From contig NZ_WING01000001.1 of the NCBI RefSeq assembly GCF_009793335.1, forward strand, positions 2,046,001 to 2,110,000: a DNA stretch of 64,000 bases, given 5' to 3'. Below the pieces are notes generated by a model. That model was not told the origin of the DNA, made no database searches, and saw only the letters and a list, made by a program, of their open reading frames with translations. Source of the stretch: Actinomadura sp. J1-007 (GTDB lineage: Bacteria; Actinomycetota; Actinomycetes; Streptosporangiales; Streptosporangiaceae). Below, one piece after another: positions 7,729 through 17,790 of this stretch. The translations under genes were made by a program, and so were the position numbers. Each line of letters begins with the position of its first letter. The first letter of the stretch is position 1.

Positions 7729-9651
7729 GTGAGTCGTCCGACCACGCACGTCCATGCCCTGGACGGCGACGATCCGGACGCCATCGGCGCGCACCGCGTC
7801 CTCGGCCGCCTCGGCGTCGGCGGCATGGGCAAGGTCTACCTGGGCGAGGACCCGGAGGGCCGTCCGGTCGCGATCAAGGTCGTCCGCCGCGAGCTGGCGA
7901 TCGACGGCTCGTTCCGCGCCCGGTTCGCCGGCGAGGTCGCCAACGCCCGCCGCGTCGCCTCGTTCTGCACCGCCAAGGTCCTCGACCACGGCGAGACGGA
8001 CGGCCTGCCGTACATGGTCACCGAGTACATCGAAGGCCCGTCGCTCGGCTCCCTCGTCGACCGCGACGGCGCCCTCGCCCCCGGCCGCCTGCGCGGCCTC
8101 GCCATCGGCATCGCGACGGCGCTCACCGCCATCCACGCCGTACGGCTCGTCCACCGCGACCTCAAACCGGGCAACGTCCTGCTCTCCGACACCGGACCCC
8201 GCGTCATCGACTTCGGCATCGCCCGCGCCCTGGACTCCACCGACCAGCACACCCAGACCGGCTTCATCGTCGGCAGCCCCGGCTGGATCGCCCCCGAACA
8301 GGTCTTCGACGGAACGGTCGACACCGCCGCCGACGTCTTCGCCTGGGGCACCCTCGTCGCGTACGCCGCGTCCGGCTCCCACCCGTACGGCAAGGGCAAC
8401 CTGATGGTGCTGGCCTCCCGGGCCCAACGCCGCAAACACGCTCTGGACGCCGTCCCCGACGACCTGCGCCCCCTGGTCCACGCGGCCCTCACTCCCGACC
8501 CGTCCGAACGCCCGGCCGCCGAAGACCTCCTGGTAGCCCTGGTCGGCGAAGCCCACGACCCCGAACACGCCGCCACCCGAATCATCACCCGAGAATGGAC
8601 CCCCGTCCCACCCCCCGGCCCGTCCCCCTCCACTCCCGGCGTGACCCCCCTCCCTCCCATCGCAGCCCCCTCCCCTCCTGACTCCGCTCCCCCCACTCCC
8701 ACCCCAGCCCCCGTCACCCCCACCCGGAGCCCCCTCACCCCGGGCGCAAACCCCTTCACTCCCACCCCACCTCCCCTCCCTCCCGACCCATTTCCCAACC
8801 AACCCTCCAGCGAACAGCCAACCTCCACCCGCAGCCCCACCAGCCAGAACGCAGCGATCCCCCCACCCACCACTTCCGCCCACCTGATCGGTGCGACACA
8901 TCCGGGCCCAGTGCTGCCAGGCACCCGCCCGGGACGGCAAAGGGGAGCAGCCCGCCCACTCGCGTTCGCTCTGGTAATCGTCATCGCCGCCGTCGGCGCC
9001 ATCTTCATTGGCAGCTCAGCAATCACCTGGCTCGTCGGCGGCACTTCCGGCGACGGTGATGCCGACCCACAGCAGCCCGTCGATCAAGGCCCTGAGACCA
9101 GCGCAGCGTTCAAAAGGCTCCCGAACCCGTGCACGGTAGCGAATCCCGCAACTCTGCCCATCCCGCTGACGAAAACACCGGGAAGCCGGGACAACTCCCC
9201 CTCCACCACATTTAAAGGCGGCCGAACAACCGGCTGCACATGGACATCCAGCACCCCCTCAGGCACAGGCCCATCCGGCACAAAAACCTCCCTCTCCGTA
9301 AAGCTGATGCTCGCGCCCACCGAAACCGTTGCCGGAACGAGGTTCAAGGAAGGACGGCGGTCGTTCAACCAGCGCAAGCCCGCCATCCAGATCAACCACC
9401 TCGGCGAACACCCCAACCTCGGCAACGCGGCGTTCGTCGCCAACGGGCGGACAAAGGGCTTCGGCAGCCTCGCCGGCGTCACCGTCCTCGCCACCCGCTA
9501 CCGCAACGTCCTCATCGAAGTCACCTACCTGGGCACACACCCATTCCACAAACCCAAACCAGCACCCTTGCCCGCCACCAAAACCACCGAAGCCGCAACC
9601 CAAATAACCCGCCAAACCATAAAATCCCTAACCACTTGCAAAACCTGCTAA
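7729..9651 (+). CDS. Receptor-type Ser/Thr protein kinase (PASTA-less, Cys-containing ectodomain)
   Basis: A 640-aa kinase. The N-terminal kinase domain (about residues 20-280) has the glycine loop LGVGGMGKVYLG, VAIKVV lysine, HRDLKPGN catalytic loop, DFGIARAL and the GSPGWIAPEQ activation end. A 130-residue Pro/Thr-rich linker follows. A transmembrane helix (AFALVIVIAAVGAIFIGSSA, about residues 410-430) leads to an extracellular domain with a Cys pair (NPCTVANP and GCTWTS), resembling DUF3558-like lipoprotein modules. It likely senses an envelope signal and phosphorylates cytoplasmic targets. GTG 7729 follows a GGGGGATC ribosome site. The 3' end is strongly C/A-rich, like the non-coding DNA after it. 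Confidence 0.88.
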   Translation: MSRPTTHVHALDGDDPDAIGAHRVLGRLGVGGMGKVYLGEDPEGRPVAIKVVRRELAIDGSFRARFAGEVANARRVASFCTAKVLDHGETDGLPYMVTEYIEGPSLGSLVDRDGALAPGRLRGLAIGIATALTAIHAVRLVHRDLKPGNVLLSDTGPRVIDFGIARALDSTDQHTQTGFIVGSPGWIAPEQVFDGTVDTAADVFAWGTLVAYAASGSHPYGKGNLMVLASRAQRRKHALDAVPDDLRPLVHAALTPDPSERPAAEDLLVALVGEAHDPEHAATRIITREWTPVPPPGPSPSTPGVTPLPPIAAPSPPDSAPPTPTPAPVTPTRSPLTPGANPFTPTPPPLPPDPFPNQPSSEQPTSTRSPTSQNAAIPPPTTSAHLIGATHPGPVLPGTRPGRQRGAARPLAFALVIVIAAVGAIFIGSSAITWLVGGTSGDGDADPQQPVDQGPETSAAFKRLPNPCTVANPATLPIPLTKTPGSRDNSPSTTFKGGRTTGCTWTSSTPSGTGPSGTKTSLSVKLMLAPTETVAGTRFKEGRRSFNQRKPAIQINHLGEHPNLGNAAFVANGRTKGFGSLAGVTVLATRYRNVLIEVTYLGTHPFHKPKPAPLPATKTTEAATQITRQTIKSLTTCKTC

Positions 9652-9869
9652 CCCCAACAAAAATCCCATCCAAACCGCCCGAAACCCCTCCCAAGAACCC
9701 CAGACAAACGCCCCACAAGACCACCTGACGAACGCTCCACAAGCACGCCGACGGTCCGCGCCGCAGCCGGGCCCGGTGTCCGTTCCTGGATTCCTGCCCC
9801 ACCACACTTGCACGCCGTCCGCGTCACCGCCGCCCCCAGCACTCGCTCCAACAACATTGCCGCCTACGC

Positions 9870-10210
9870 CCCGCGCACAGCCCAGAACCCACCGCACACC
9901 GCACACCGCGCAACGCACCCCACGCGACGCACCCCACGCACCACGCTTCACGCCCGGCGCATCACGCACCCCACACGACGCTTCACACACCCCGCAACGC
10001 GCCCCACGCATGACGCACCACGCGTCGCGCCCGGCGCATCTCGCACGACGCACCATGCACCGCCCCCTTCGCATCGCACCCTCCACACCCCCGCACCATG
10101 CACCACACCCTCGGCATCACGCCCTCCGCACCCCGCACCGTCCGCACCACGCCCTCCGCGCCACGCAGCCCGCACACGCACCACGCCTTCCGCACCCCCT
10201 CACGACGCAC
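9870..10210. repeat. Irregular low-complexity C/A-rich repeat tract
   Basis: Short units such as CGCACCCCACG, CGCACCACGC and GGCGCATC recur irregularly over about 340 bp. The period is not constant and there are no unique spacers, so this is not a CRISPR array. The opposite strand is G/T-rich. Confidence 0.7.
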
Positions 10211-10322
10211 CGCGCATGTCGCACCGACGAGCGGCGTTGATTTTGCAGAGACAGGTCATCCCCGAACCGCCTGGTCAGCAGCTAGGCAACATCGACCGGT
10301 AGCACACCGTCGTCGCGGTGAA

Positions 10323-10477
10323 GTGAGGGGGTCGACGGCGGGCACCGTGCGGGTGACGCCGCTGAGCGAGTCGGGGACGTCCTCGGTGAGGAGGGCGGCG
10401 AACTGCTGGGGGGTGGTGCGTTTCTTGGCGGTGATGTGGCGGGCCTGGAGGGCGGTGGCGCGTTCGCACAGGTTCCG
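10323..10477 (-). pseudogene. Inverted partial duplicate of the triple-AAA gene
   Basis: Read on the minus strand, this 155-bp block matches 13859-14013 of the downstream AAA gene with about five differences (roughly 97 per cent identity by eye). It encodes NLCERATALQARHITAKKRT and TEDVPDSLSGVTRTVPAVDP, the linker between AAA modules two and three, with no start or functional context. It is a recent inverted fragment copy. Confidence 0.9.
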
Positions 10478-10599
10478 TGATGGCCACACCACTGCCGAGA
10501 ACGGCCAGCAACGCGAAGACCAGCGCGGATCAGCGCAGACTGGCGCGGCCCCATGCGGGTCAGCGCAGGCTTGCGTGGGCCAGCGCCGACTGGGAACGG

Positions 10600-11170
10600 G
10601 CGGAGCGACTCAGCTCAACTCGGACGGCGGAGGGCGGTAGGGGAGACGGGAAGCGAAGCGCGATCGAGGAGGATGCACGGGCGGCTCAGCTCAGCCCAGA
10701 CGGCGGGGGACGGCAGGACGGCTGGGAACGGGGCGGGATGGGCGGAGAGGGGCGGGACGACTCAGCTCAGCTCGGACGGCGCAAGACAGCAGGCGGCTGG
10801 GAACGAGGCGGGGTCGACGGGGATGCACAGGCGACTCAGCTCAGCCCGGAGGACTGGGGCGGGATGGGGCAGCTGGGCACGGCAGGGTGGCCGGGGACAG
10901 GGGGCGGCCCGGCACGGGGGACTGCGCACCGGCGGGATCGACGGGGACGGACGGGCGACTCAGCTCAGCACGGAAGACCGGGGGCGGACTGGGGCCGCTG
11001 GGGACGGCAGGGTGACTAGGAACGGCGAGTGGCTAGAAACGGTGGGGAGCTCGGAACAGCGAGGGCTAGGAAGGGGGCGGCAGAACGGGGATGGGCGGGG
11101 CGGGCTGAGCTCAGCTCGGGCGCCTGGAGGTCGGTTCGAACGCCTGGACGTCAGCTCGGACGCCTGGACG
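10600..11170. repeat. Degenerate interspersed repeat around GCGACTCAGCTCAG
   Basis: Copies or close variants of GCGACTCAGCTCAGC lie near 10605, 10682, 10757, 10831, 10955 and 11106, with G-rich spacers containing GGACGGCGG or GGGATGG. Spacing is about 75 bp for the first four and then irregular. A shorter CGCCTGGACG repeat follows near 11120-11170. This may be the remains of a tandem array. Confidence 0.65.
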
Positions 11171-11350
11171 GCAGCTCGGGGCGGGGGGAGGCGGTTCGGG
11201 TGGGTGGGGTGGCTGGGGGGCTGGGTTGGGGTGGCTGGGGGAGACGGTCGAGGAGGTGGGCGGGATTTATGGGGGTCGGGCGCTGGGGTGACGCTCTAGG
11301 CTGTTCCGGGCTGGTTGAGCGGTGATTGATGGGGTTACGAGGGGATCGCG

Positions 11351-14300
11351 GTGCGCCTGCCGGAACATCTGGAACTGCTGGTCACGGATGAGCCGGTGTT
11401 CGACCTGTACGCGGCCGGGCCGTGGCGGGTGCCGGACGGGTTGTTCGACGAGATGCGGGCGCGGCTCGACAAGCTCGTGTCGGATCCGCGGTTCACGGGG
11501 CTGACGAGCGACGAACATTCGTTGCTCACGCCGCCGGCACCGCTGGTCGTGGCCGATCTGCTGCTGACCGTCGATTTCCTCTGCGGCGGCGCGGCGGTCA
11601 ACGCGGGTACGCATTCGCGGTTGCAGTACCAGATCTTCGGCCATTACCACCGCGAGCCGCGCGAGTTGCTGCGCGGGCCGATCGACTGGGGCGTCACCGC
11701 GGGCAACTTCCGGCCGCTGGAATGGCTGGAGGACATTCCCGACAAGGATCTCGCGATCACGTTGGGGCGCGAGTCGCTCGACGTCCTGGAAGGGCTGGAA
11801 CCGCTGGAGCCCCGGCGGCAGGCGTTGATCCGGCTGTACGACGATCCGCCGCCCGACATCCGGGTGCGCGCGGATCAGGAGGACCGCGACCTGTGGATGG
11901 CCCACGCCGCGGACGACGTCCTCGCGGTGCTGCCGGAACTGGCGGGCCCGATCGGCTACCTGGAATGGGTGTGCGCCGGGCTGCTCCCCGTCCACGAACA
12001 TCTGCGGGATGTCGCCCCCCATGACGAACCCGTGCTGGAACTGCTCATCCACCTCCTCCTCCAAGGCGGCCTCAACCAGGTGCCCGCCGAACTGTCGGCC
12101 GCTCTGGACGAGGACCGCTACGGGGAGCTTCTGGAACGGTTCGCCACGGCGCGCGAGGGATTCGATGCGCACGCCTGGTATTCGGCGACGCGGGCGTGGC
12201 TCGCACGGGCGCTCGGGGCCGGTGCCGCAGACGCGTGCCGTGCGTGGCTCGATATGGCGATGCGGTTCACGGGAGCAGCGCAGGGACTGCCCGCCGACGC
12301 GCGTATCCCCGACCCGGAGTGGATTCCGGTCGGCGAGTTCCAGGCGGACGTGCGACGGCTGTGCGGACCGCGCCGCCACGTCGCCAACCCGCTCGCGGCC
12401 GATGTGGGCAAGGCACCGCGCCCGGGAACGCGTCGCAACCGCGCGCCCGAGGCGGGTTCCGGCCTGATCGGGCAGCCGGACGTGGTGGCGGCTCTGGAGG
12501 GGATCGCCGCGAGCACGAAGCCCGTACGGCTGCTGCTGGTCGGCCCGGACGGCACCGGCAAGCGGGACGCGGCGCAGGAGGTCGCCCGGCTCCTCCAGGA
12601 CCGGCTGATCACCGCGCCGCCCCTGTGGCTGGCGGACGACTTCTTCGCGGGCAAGGAGGTGGCGGCCGCGACCACGCACCTCTACAACGACGCCCGCGAG
12701 TCGGCCGGGGCCCGGCTGATGGTCATCGACGGGCTGGACGACATGTCGCGGGACCCGCGCAGCGGCGAGGCCATCGTCGAGGAACTGCACCGCGCCCTCG
12801 ACGTCCACGAGGACCTGCACGTCGTCGCGCTGTGCGAACCCGGCGGCGACGCGCGCATCCGCGAGGTCAACCCGGGCCTCGCGCTCCGCTTCCAGGTCGT
12901 GCGGACCCACCCGTTCACGGCCGACGGCTACGCCGAACTGTTCGACCGCGCCCTCCACGCGCGCGGGGCCCGCGCCCACAAGCGCGCCCTGGCCGCCGCC
13001 GGGTCGCTGCTCGTGCGGACCCCGCCCGTCCGGAACCTGCGCAACGCCCGGCTCGCGCAACGCCTCGCCGACGTCGTCGTCGACGCGGTGCGCGAACGCG
13101 CCGAGCCGGGCGCCGAACTCGTCGTCAAACGCGCTGACGTACCGGCCTCGTTCGACCCTGGAGGCAGCGCGGGCGACCCGATGGCTGACCTCGCCGCGCT
13201 CACCGGGCTGCGCAGCGTCAAGCGCGAGATCGAACTCGTCGTCGCGGGGACGAAGGCCGCCGGTCTGCGCCGCGCCGCCGGACGGCCCGTGACCGCCGCC
13301 CCCGCCCGCCACATGGTCTTCACGGGCAACCCGGGCACCGGCAAGACCGAGGTCGCGCGCCTCCTCGCCCGCGTCTACAAGGACCTCGGCGTGCTGTCTT
13401 CGGGGCACCTGGTGGAGGCGTCGCGCGCGCAGCTCGTCGGCCAGTACCTCGGCGAGACGTCCGTCAAGACCCGCGCGGTCGTGCAGCGCGCGCTCGGCGG
13501 CGTCCTGTTCATCGACGAGGCGTACGCCCTGACCCAGTCGACGCTCGGGGACGACTACGGCCCCGAGGCGATCGCCGAGCTGGTCAAGATGATGGAGGAC
13601 CACCGCGACGACCTCGTGGTCATCGTCGCGGGCTACGAACGGGAGATGCACCGCTTCATCGCCTCCGATCCGGGTCTCGCCTCACGTTTCCCCACCACCG
13701 TCCGCTTCCCCGACTTCACCGACGCCGAGCTGGTCGAGATCTTCGCGGGCCAGGCCGCCGCGGCCGGCCTCACCCCCGAACCCGCCGCGCTCGACAAGGT
13801 CGCCGGCCTCCTCGCCCGAGCGCCCCGCGGACGCTCGTTCGGCAACGCCCGCCTCATGCGGAACCTGTGCGAACGCGCCACCGCCCTCCAGGCCCGCCGC
13901 ATCACGGCCAAGAAACGCACCACCCCCCAGCAGCTCGCCGCCCTCCTCACCGAGGACGTCCCCGACTCGCTCAGCGGCGTCACCCGCACGGTGCCCGCCA
14001 CCGACCCCCTCACCGCGCTCGACGCCCTCATCGGCCTGCGCGACGTCAAACGCGAGGTGCACCGCCTCGTGGCCGAGGCCCGCGCCGCCGAACTCCGCCG
14101 CGCCGCCGGACAGCCCGCCCGCACCCCGAGCCGCCACCTGCTGTTCACCGGCAACCCGGGCACCGCGAAGACCACCGTCGCCCGCCTCGTCGCCGCCCTC
14201 TACGCCCAGCTCGGCCTCCTCTCCTCGGGCCACCTCGTCGAGGCCCACCGCGGCGACCTCATCGCCCCCTACCTCGGGCAGACCGCGCCCAAGGTGCGCG

Positions 14301-14839
14301 CCGCCGTCGAACAGGCCCTCGGCGGCGTCCTGTTCATCGACGAGGCGTACGCCTTGACCGGCGACGACTACGGCCGCGAAGCGGTCGCCACCCTCGTCAA
14401 GCTCATGGAGGAGTACCGCGGCGACCTGGTGGTCATCGCCGCCGGCTACGAACGGGAGATGTCGGCCTTCCTCGCCTCCGACCCCGGACTGGAATCCCGC
14501 TTCGCCAAACGCCTGCGGTTCCCCGACTACAGCACCTCCGAACTCATCCAGATCTTCGAGCACCTCGCCGCCGCCGACGGGCTCACCCTCGCCCCGGACG
14601 TCCCCGCCGCCCTCCGCCGCCACCTCATGGCGACCAACGGCTCGAACGGCTCCGGCCACGCACCCGCCGACGGCCGCGCCGGCAACGGCCGCCACATGCG
14701 CAACCTCCTGGACACCGCGATCGCCACCCAGGCCCAGCGCCTCACGCCGTCCGCGAGCGACTCCGAGATCATCACCCTCCGCGCGTCCGACCTCCCCGAA
14801 CCCTCTGCCACGCCCGCTGGGTACGGCCTCTACCTATGA
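11351..14839 (+). CDS. Triple AAA+ ATPase, CbxX/CfqX (EccA-like) family
   Basis: A 1162-aa protein. An N-terminal helical region (about 1-360) precedes three AAA modules. Module one (Walker A GPDGTGKRD near residue 398; Walker B-like MVIDGLDD) is degenerate. Module two has an intact GNPGTGKTE near 659 and VLFIDEAYAL. Module three has GNPGTAKTT near 934, with the last Walker A glycine replaced by alanine, and VLFIDEAYAL. Modules two and three match the CbxX/CfqX family, to which the ESX chaperone EccA belongs. EccA is normally a single module of about 570 aa, so this is an enlarged relative. GTG 11351 follows GAGGGGATC, and the stop overlaps the next gene (ATGA). It probably remodels secretion substrates. 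Confidence 0.88.
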   Translation: MRLPEHLELLVTDEPVFDLYAAGPWRVPDGLFDEMRARLDKLVSDPRFTGLTSDEHSLLTPPAPLVVADLLLTVDFLCGGAAVNAGTHSRLQYQIFGHYHREPRELLRGPIDWGVTAGNFRPLEWLEDIPDKDLAITLGRESLDVLEGLEPLEPRRQALIRLYDDPPPDIRVRADQEDRDLWMAHAADDVLAVLPELAGPIGYLEWVCAGLLPVHEHLRDVAPHDEPVLELLIHLLLQGGLNQVPAELSAALDEDRYGELLERFATAREGFDAHAWYSATRAWLARALGAGAADACRAWLDMAMRFTGAAQGLPADARIPDPEWIPVGEFQADVRRLCGPRRHVANPLAADVGKAPRPGTRRNRAPEAGSGLIGQPDVVAALEGIAASTKPVRLLLVGPDGTGKRDAAQEVARLLQDRLITAPPLWLADDFFAGKEVAAATTHLYNDARESAGARLMVIDGLDDMSRDPRSGEAIVEELHRALDVHEDLHVVALCEPGGDARIREVNPGLALRFQVVRTHPFTADGYAELFDRALHARGARAHKRALAAAGSLLVRTPPVRNLRNARLAQRLADVVVDAVRERAEPGAELVVKRADVPASFDPGGSAGDPMADLAALTGLRSVKREIELVVAGTKAAGLRRAAGRPVTAAPARHMVFTGNPGTGKTEVARLLARVYKDLGVLSSGHLVEASRAQLVGQYLGETSVKTRAVVQRALGGVLFIDEAYALTQSTLGDDYGPEAIAELVKMMEDHRDDLVVIVAGYEREMHRFIASDPGLASRFPTTVRFPDFTDAELVEIFAGQAAAAGLTPEPAALDKVAGLLARAPRGRSFGNARLMRNLCERATALQARRITAKKRTTPQQLAALLTEDVPDSLSGVTRTVPATDPLTALDALIGLRDVKREVHRLVAEARAAELRRAAGQPARTPSRHLLFTGNPGTAKTTVARLVAALYAQLGLLSSGHLVEAHRGDLIAPYLGQTAPKVRAAVEQALGGVLFIDEAYALTGDDYGREAVATLVKLMEEYRGDLVVIAAGYEREMSAFLASDPGLESRFAKRLRFPDYSTSELIQIFEHLAAADGLTLAPDVPAALRRHLMATNGSNGSGHAPADGRAGNGRHMRNLLDTAIATQAQRLTPSASDSEIITLRASDLPEPSATPAGYGLYL

Positions 14840-15561
14840 CGTTCGACTACGGCTCTCTCCGCTCGGTCCTGCACCCGTCCCGTACGGAGCCCGTGCCGCT
14901 CCCGCCCGACCCGCGCCGCTCGTTCCTCCACGCCACCCCCTGCCCCCGCTGCAAGGGCTCCGGCCGCGTCGGCGGCTACAGCGGCGACCCGGACGAGTGG
15001 GAGGACAACGCCTGGACCTGCTCGGATTGCCGCGCCACCGGCAACGGCCCCGGCTCCCGGCCCTCTCCCGACCCGTCCCCCGCCCACCTCAGCGCCATCA
15101 CCACCGCGCCGTCCGCCCCCGAAGCCGAAGCGCACGCCTGGGACCTCGCCTTCCGCCTGACCCCGTGGGGCCTTCCCATCCCGGACCGCCTCATCTGGCG
15201 CGTCCCCACCTCCCCCGTCAACGCCTTCGAACCGTCCCTGGAAGGCGTCCCACGCTCCATCACGTCCCAGGTCTCGGACCTCCTCCTCAACCAGTGGGAC
15301 CTGGCCGACCCGACCATCGACCTCGCCACCCCGTACGGCGCCAAGCCCCAGCCGTACATCGACATCCACTACCAAGCCCGCCTCCACTCCGCCTGGGAGG
15401 CCGCCGCCGCATCGGCCCGCCCCTCCCCGCTTCCCGGCCTCTCGTTCGCCGATCTTGCAAACCCGTACACACCCCTCCTCAAGATCTGGCGGACCGGCTT
15501 CGCCCTCGATGCCCTGACCCCCACCACCCTCACGCTCTACGCCGCCCCGAACAACTCCTGA
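14836..15561 (+). CDS. Zinc-ribbon (DnaJ-type CxxCxGxG) protein of unknown function
   Basis: A 241-aa protein whose start overlaps the stop of the triple-AAA gene (ATGA), indicating coupled synthesis. Residues about 35-70 hold CPRCKGSGRVGG and, 20 residues on, CSDCRATG, a DnaJ/Tsi1-like zinc-binding pair. The rest (PWGLPIPDRLIWRVPTSPV and so on) matches no family I know. There is no signal peptide or membrane helix. Its tie to the AAA protein suggests an adaptor or assembly factor in type VII secretion (inference). Confidence 0.7.
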   Translation: MTFDYGSLRSVLHPSRTEPVPLPPDPRRSFLHATPCPRCKGSGRVGGYSGDPDEWEDNAWTCSDCRATGNGPGSRPSPDPSPAHLSAITTAPSAPEAEAHAWDLAFRLTPWGLPIPDRLIWRVPTSPVNAFEPSLEGVPRSITSQVSDLLLNQWDLADPTIDLATPYGAKPQPYIDIHYQARLHSAWEAAAASARPSPLPGLSFADLANPYTPLLKIWRTGFALDALTPTTLTLYAAPNNS

Positions 15562-15662
15562 CCGCGCCTGTGGATAACTCGCCCGAACGGCCCACCACCG
15601 TTGTCTAGACTCGTTCCCGACCCACCGCGACGTCCGGCCGAATCGGCTGTGAAAGGGGATCG

Positions 15663-17432
15663 GTGTCCGTCCGGGACTGGCAACACAAGGTGCTCACCGA
15701 CCTAGGCACCTCCTCCACCGGCCTAGTCCCCCCATCCCCCACACCCGCAGCAGCGCCCTCCGCCTCCCCCGCGCCCGCGCGCACGCCCCCGCCCGCCGAT
15801 GACGGCCTTTCCCCGGCAGAGACTCCGCAGGCCACAAAAGCGGAGGCCAGCCCCGTCTCCGGCGCCGAATCACATTTCCCAGCGGAAACCACGTCCGTTG
15901 CCAAGCCTCAGCCCTTGGGCACAGTGGAAACCACGTCCAGAGCTACACCTCCCGCCAAGGCACCACCCCGAGCGGCGGACACAGCGGATCCCGAAATCAT
16001 GCGTCCAGACAATGTGCGCGTGGCCACGCAGATCTTTCCGCCCTCGCCGAACGCCAATGCACCAGAAACACCTCCCGCGCCGCCCGGACCAACCCCTGTC
16101 CAGCCCGAAATGCCCTCTACCTCTACAAGCCCACACACAGCGCCTACTGCGATATCCCCGCCTTTGCCGCCCCAGCGCCCCAATGGTCCACCCACCCCAG
16201 AAACTCCGCCGGACGAGCCCGCACCACCGCAGTACCGGCCCACACCCGCCCTCACGCCCACGGAGCGCGAATCCGTGCAGGCTCCCGTCTCGGCAACCCA
16301 CCATGAGCGGAGCCCATCCGAGGAAACCCCGCCCTCGCCCCCAACGGCGACGGAGCATCCGCCGCAGGTTTCCCCACCCAACTCACCTTCCGGCAAGGCC
16401 TGGGGTGAGGTCGAGTGGCCGAGCGCACCGAACAGCGCACACGACGCATCGGCACAGCAAGAATCTCAACTCCAACGGCCCGTTCCGCAGCCGAGGCCAA
16501 CGGCCCCACCCGTCCGAACGCAGGCCACGCCGTATCCCACCGAAGACCTCGTCCGGCGCAATCCTCACGGCGACCCGATGCTGCGCAGGCTCGGGCGGGG
16601 GGTGCGCAAGGGCATCGGCGCCTCCGCGGCCGGCCAGACACGCAACCTCGTCCACATCACGGCGCAGCTCGGCGCGCCTGTCCCGTCCTGCCGTCGGATC
16701 GCCGTCACCAGCATTCGGGGCGGCGCAGGCAAGTCGACCATCGCAGCCCTGATCGCAGGCGTCATCCGCGCACATCGCGAAGACCGTGTCGTCGCGATAG
16801 ACGCCGACCCCGGTCTGGGCTCACTTTCCCTGCGGCTCGGTGTCGGCGGTGCCCGTTCGCTACGCGAGTTGGCAACGGCACGCCCCCGCACATGGGACGA
16901 GACCGCCGCGTACCTCGCCCATACGCCCGAGAACCTGTGGGTCCTCCCAGCCACTCCCCAGGGCGTCGTGGGCGACGAACTCGACCACGAGATTTTCCGC
17001 GCAGGCGCTGGGAAACTCAGCCGCTACTTCTCCGCATCCGTCATCGACTGCGGCGCGGGCCTGGTTTCAGGACTGACACAAAGCATCATCGCTGGCGCCC
17101 ATGCGCAGGTCTTCGTCGTGCCCGGCACCGGAGACGGCGCCCTGAGCGCGCGCGCCGCGCTGGAGTGGTTCGCCCGGAACGGCTACCGGCCACTCCTTAC
17201 GCGGACCGTCATCGCGCTCGTCACGCACACACCCAACCCGGACGCCGATGTAGATCGCGCCCGCCAGATGCTAGGAAGCGGCGGCCTACCGGTGATTACC
17301 ATTCCGTACGACCGCCATCTCGCCGCTGGCATAGCGATCGCTCCCGAACGCCTCGGTACGCCGGCACGCGACGCCGCAACGCACATCGCGGCCGAAGCCT
17401 TCGTCCGTTCCCTGTCGGGAGGGGCCGTATGA
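15663..17432 (+). CDS. EspI-like MinD/ParA-family ATPase with long proline-rich N-terminus
   Basis: A 589-aa protein. Residues 1-300 are low-complexity Pro/Ser/Thr/Ala and probably disordered. The C-terminal ATPase begins at RIAVTSIRGGAGKSTIAALI, a deviant Walker A near residue 350, with VVAIDADPG as the switch I/A' region and SVIDCGAGL as Walker B. This layout matches mycobacterial EspI, an ESX-1-associated ATPase that modulates secretion. GTG 15663 follows AAAGGGGAT. The stop overlaps the next ORF (ATGA). It is a likely regulator of this secretion locus. Confidence 0.85.
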   Translation: MSVRDWQHKVLTDLGTSSTGLVPPSPTPAAAPSASPAPARTPPPADDGLSPAETPQATKAEASPVSGAESHFPAETTSVAKPQPLGTVETTSRATPPAKAPPRAADTADPEIMRPDNVRVATQIFPPSPNANAPETPPAPPGPTPVQPEMPSTSTSPHTAPTAISPPLPPQRPNGPPTPETPPDEPAPPQYRPTPALTPTERESVQAPVSATHHERSPSEETPPSPPTATEHPPQVSPPNSPSGKAWGEVEWPSAPNSAHDASAQQESQLQRPVPQPRPTAPPVRTQATPYPTEDLVRRNPHGDPMLRRLGRGVRKGIGASAAGQTRNLVHITAQLGAPVPSCRRIAVTSIRGGAGKSTIAALIAGVIRAHREDRVVAIDADPGLGSLSLRLGVGGARSLRELATARPRTWDETAAYLAHTPENLWVLPATPQGVVGDELDHEIFRAGAGKLSRYFSASVIDCGAGLVSGLTQSIIAGAHAQVFVVPGTGDGALSARAALEWFARNGYRPLLTRTVIALVTHTPNPDADVDRARQMLGSGGLPVITIPYDRHLAAGIAIAPERLGTPARDAATHIAAEAFVRSLSGGAV

Positions 17433-17752
17433 GCCGTGAACTCATCGTTCTCACCCCGGAACGCCCTGACCTCACCGTCCTCCCCGAGTTCATCGGCGAG
17501 GAGCTCAAGATGGTCGGCCTCTACGTCTTCGACACAGCCGACCATCTACTCGTACGAATCCGAGAGCCCATGCTCGTATCCGTTCCCGGCGAGACGGAAC
17601 GCCTGCTCGACACAGACGTCCCAGCTCCGGCGTGGTGGGTCGAAATCCGCGCGGCCGCAGACCCGCCCCACGCGCGCCTCGTCGCGAGCCGCTGCGCCGA
17701 ACGCCTAGCGGACTGTCACGGCGGCACGGTCTGGAGCGCCAGCAGTTCCTGA
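17429..17752 (+). CDS. Hypothetical 107-aa protein coupled to the EspI-like ATPase
   Basis: ATG 17429 overlaps the stop of the ATPase gene as ATGA. The protein is soluble, begins MSRELIVLTPERPDLTVLPE and contains VPAPAWWVEIRAAADPP and a C-terminal ASRCAERLADCHGG. I do not recognise a family. Tight coupling and conserved position between the ATPase and the DUF6177-like gene suggest a partner in the same secretion accessory unit. Confidence 0.75.
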   Translation: MSRELIVLTPERPDLTVLPEFIGEELKMVGLYVFDTADHLLVRIREPMLVSVPGETERLLDTDVPAPAWWVEIRAAADPPHARLVASRCAERLADCHGGTVWSASSS

Positions 17753-17790
17753 GAACCAACCGCTAACACGAGGAAGTGGGGCCACGAACA

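Larger units (their letters stand above)
9652..11350. other. 1.7-kb intergenic region without a convincing gene
   Basis: No ORF here has a ribosome site, codon bias or recognisable family. The first part (to about 10,250) is C/A-rich on the plus strand and the last part (from about 10,500) G-rich, with a sharp switch at a 155-bp inverted fragment of the downstream AAA gene. Repeats are listed separately. It looks like decaying or rearranged DNA upstream of the secretion locus. Confidence 0.7.

Noticed and set aside
9870..11170. A possible CRISPR array in the repeat-rich intergenic region
   Set aside because: Repeat units are degenerate, spacing is irregular, there are no unique equal-length spacers and no cas genes are nearby.
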